Of a stretch of 6,371 bases of DNA, positions 5,347-6,371 are shown piece by piece. Numbering within the stretch: the stretch's first letter is position 1; every line of letters starts with the position of its first letter. Source of the stretch: an uncultured Bacilli bacterium (GTDB lineage Bacteria; Bacillota_I; Bacilli_A; RF39; UBA660); assembly GCA_910588025.1 (NCBI GenBank), contig CAJUQG010000035.1:1-6371 (forward strand), read 5' to 3'. The position numbers and the translations under genes were made by a program. The notes beneath the pieces are model-generated. The model did not search any database, was not told the origin of the DNA, and was given only the letters and a program-made list of their open reading frames with translations.

Positions 5347-6371
5347 TTACATTCCTAAAACTATTCGAAAACTTACATCATTATATACGTGTCCAGTAGC
5401 ATGACCGAAGGCAAACACACCGGTTCCATATCCATTAGAATAGTAAGCACTACGAATAAACCAAGAATTTAAAATACTAACATACCAAGCCTCATCGGCA
5501 TACCAAGAACCAATTTGTCTATTCTTTGTTTCATAAATTGCAGTAGCAAATGGCCCCATTTCTCCTGTCGCATCTCCTAGAATTCTTCGATTATATGTTT
5601 CAGCATTTTCTGCAAAAACATAAGTATCATAATATTTATTATCTGTTGGAAATGGTCGACCAGTTGTCAAACTTGTATTACCAGAGTTATCATTATCACA
5701 AGTTGGACAAGAAAATACACCATTAAATCCTGAATGATATAAACTATTTCTTCCACTCATTGGAATTCCATTTTGATCTACCATAACACTCATCATATAT
5801 TCCCATGACCCACCACTCATGTCATAAATCCCTGTGATATTTCCAGTCGTACTTCCTAGATATCCAACACTTGTATTCCATGGTTGTGTAACACTAGAGT
5901 CTGTTCCATATTGATTACACTCTTCATTCTTCCCAGTATATCCACAGGTTGGTTCTTTCACACTAGCATATCCTGCTACAAAATTACTATTGTTATTAAA
6001 TCTTACACTACTCATACTTCCATATTTACTATGTTGTAAATAAGAAACTGCTCCCCATTCCGTATTCTTCATCATATGACTATCGAAATTTCTTTTATAT
6101 TCATAACTTGTATAGAAAGCATTTGCAACTTGTATTCCTCGCCATGAATTTACATTTGGTTTAATTTGAATACTTCCAGGTTCTACATTATTTACTTGAG
6201 CACTTATCTTATCTGTACTTCCTTTGTATCCAGTCTCAAACTTTCCAACCCATAATCCAGTGGTATTCATACTTATAAATGCAGGATGTGTCATATAATC
6301 TCCTACTTCACAGTTTCCACTTTCTCCACTTAACATTGGAGTTTTACATTCACCTAAGATATCTCTAGTAT
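5347..6371 (-). CDS. FGE/C-type-lectin-fold surface protein, 5' end outside window
   Basis: The frame stays open past the ATG at 6336 for 11 more codons (TRDILGECKTP) to the window edge, so that ATG is probably internal and the true N-terminus is unseen. Numbering from it gives 329 residues. FGE-sulfatase/SUMF1-like landmarks: GLWVGKFETG (27-36), MKNTEWGAVSYL (89-100, like PTEAEWE), GIYDMSGGSWEYMM (169-182, like GLYDMSGNVWEW) and terminal SFRIVL (322-327, like GFRVVL). The Cys residues present (C9, C131, C140, and C210/C213 in CPTC) look like disulfides rather than the FGE catalytic pair, so it is probably a binding scaffold, not an enzyme. Gly/Asn/Tyr/Ser richness suits an extracellular protein; relatives often carry a secretion or pilin-like N-terminus, which cannot be seen here. 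The C-terminal 45 residues resemble a DGR variable region. Confidence 0.8.
   Translation of the reverse strand, partial: TRDILGECKTPMLSGESGNCEVGDYMTHPAFISMNTTGLWVGKFETGYKGSTDKISAQVNNVEPGSIQIKPNVNSWRGIQVANAFYTSYEYKRNFDSHMMKNTEWGAVSYLQHSKYGSMSSVRFNNNSNFVAGYASVKEPTCGYTGKNEECNQYGTDSSVTQPWNTSVGYLGSTTGNITGIYDMSGGSWEYMMSVMVDQNGIPMSGRNSLYHSGFNGVFSCPTCDNDNSGNTSLTTGRPFPTDNKYYDTYVFAENAETYNRRILGDATGEMGPFATAIYETKNRQIGSWYADEAWYVSILNSWFIRSAYYSNGYGTGVFAFGHATGHVYNDVSFRIVLGM
5350..5490 (-). other. Candidate DGR variable region at C-terminus of lectin-fold protein
   Basis: Residues 284-329 keep a fixed scaffold: W284, SWFIR (291-295), GVFAF (306-310), TGH (314-316), SFRIVL (322-327). Between these lie residues typical of adenine-mutated Asn codons. 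S296 agt, Y298 tac, Y299 tat, S300 tct, Y303 tat, G311 ggt, H312 cat, A313 gct, H316 cac, Y318 tat and D320 gat all keep the T or C third base of AAT/AAC and differ only in the first two. N301 and N319 remain aat. Local GC is raised: 21 of 40 bases at 5391-5430 are G or C in an AT-rich window. No template repeat or reverse transcriptase is visible, so this is a target-like region only. It could also be an inherited but no longer diversified copy. Confidence 0.55.

Noticed and set aside
5347..6371. Active formylglycine-generating enzyme or sulfatase-maturation factor
   Set aside because: The fold landmarks match, but the catalytic cysteine context is not seen and the C-terminus looks like a binding or variable surface.

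Overview
The window comes from a strongly AT-rich bacterium of the low-GC Firmicutes/Bacilli kind, probably an uncultured gut lineage near the former Mollicutes. The evidence is the A/T-ending codon use, Bacillus-type Shine-Dalgarno sites, two T-box leaders and Firmicutes-style U-tract terminators. The lineage is an inference. All visible stops are TAA or lie outside the window, Trp is TGG, and nothing suggests UGA recoding. Every gene is on the minus strand, so transcription runs from high to low coordinates.

Layout in transcription order. At 5347-6371 is the 3' part of a large secreted-type protein with a formylglycine-generating-enzyme-like (C-type-lectin) fold; its 5' end is outside the window. 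Its last ~45 codons look like the variable region of a diversity-generating retroelement (DGR) target, although no reverse transcriptase or template repeat is visible here. At 4368-5219 is a calcineurin-like metallophosphoesterase with an extra N-terminal helical region. A good promoter (4330-4358) then drives a threonine T-box leader (specifier ACU), an unrecognised 55-codon ORF (3931-4098), and thrS (2196-3944), which lacks the TGS domain. A second promoter-like element and a serine T-box (specifier UCU) precede serS (640-1923), whose motifs look archaeal/eukaryotic in style. A terminator at 512-533 closes the block.

Below it, a separate promoter (470-497) and a hairpin-rich leader precede a membrane-anchored protein with an NPCBM-like carbohydrate-binding start, cut by the window edge (1-283).

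Functionally, the middle is a housekeeping aminoacylation block in which each synthetase is controlled by its own uncharged tRNA. It is flanked by two predicted surface or extracellular proteins. The most interesting signal is the lectin-fold variable tail. Next come the T-box pair, whose specifier and acceptor-pairing bases match Ser and Thr, the small ORF inserted between the Thr T-box and thrS, and the structured leader or possible small RNA at 380-470.
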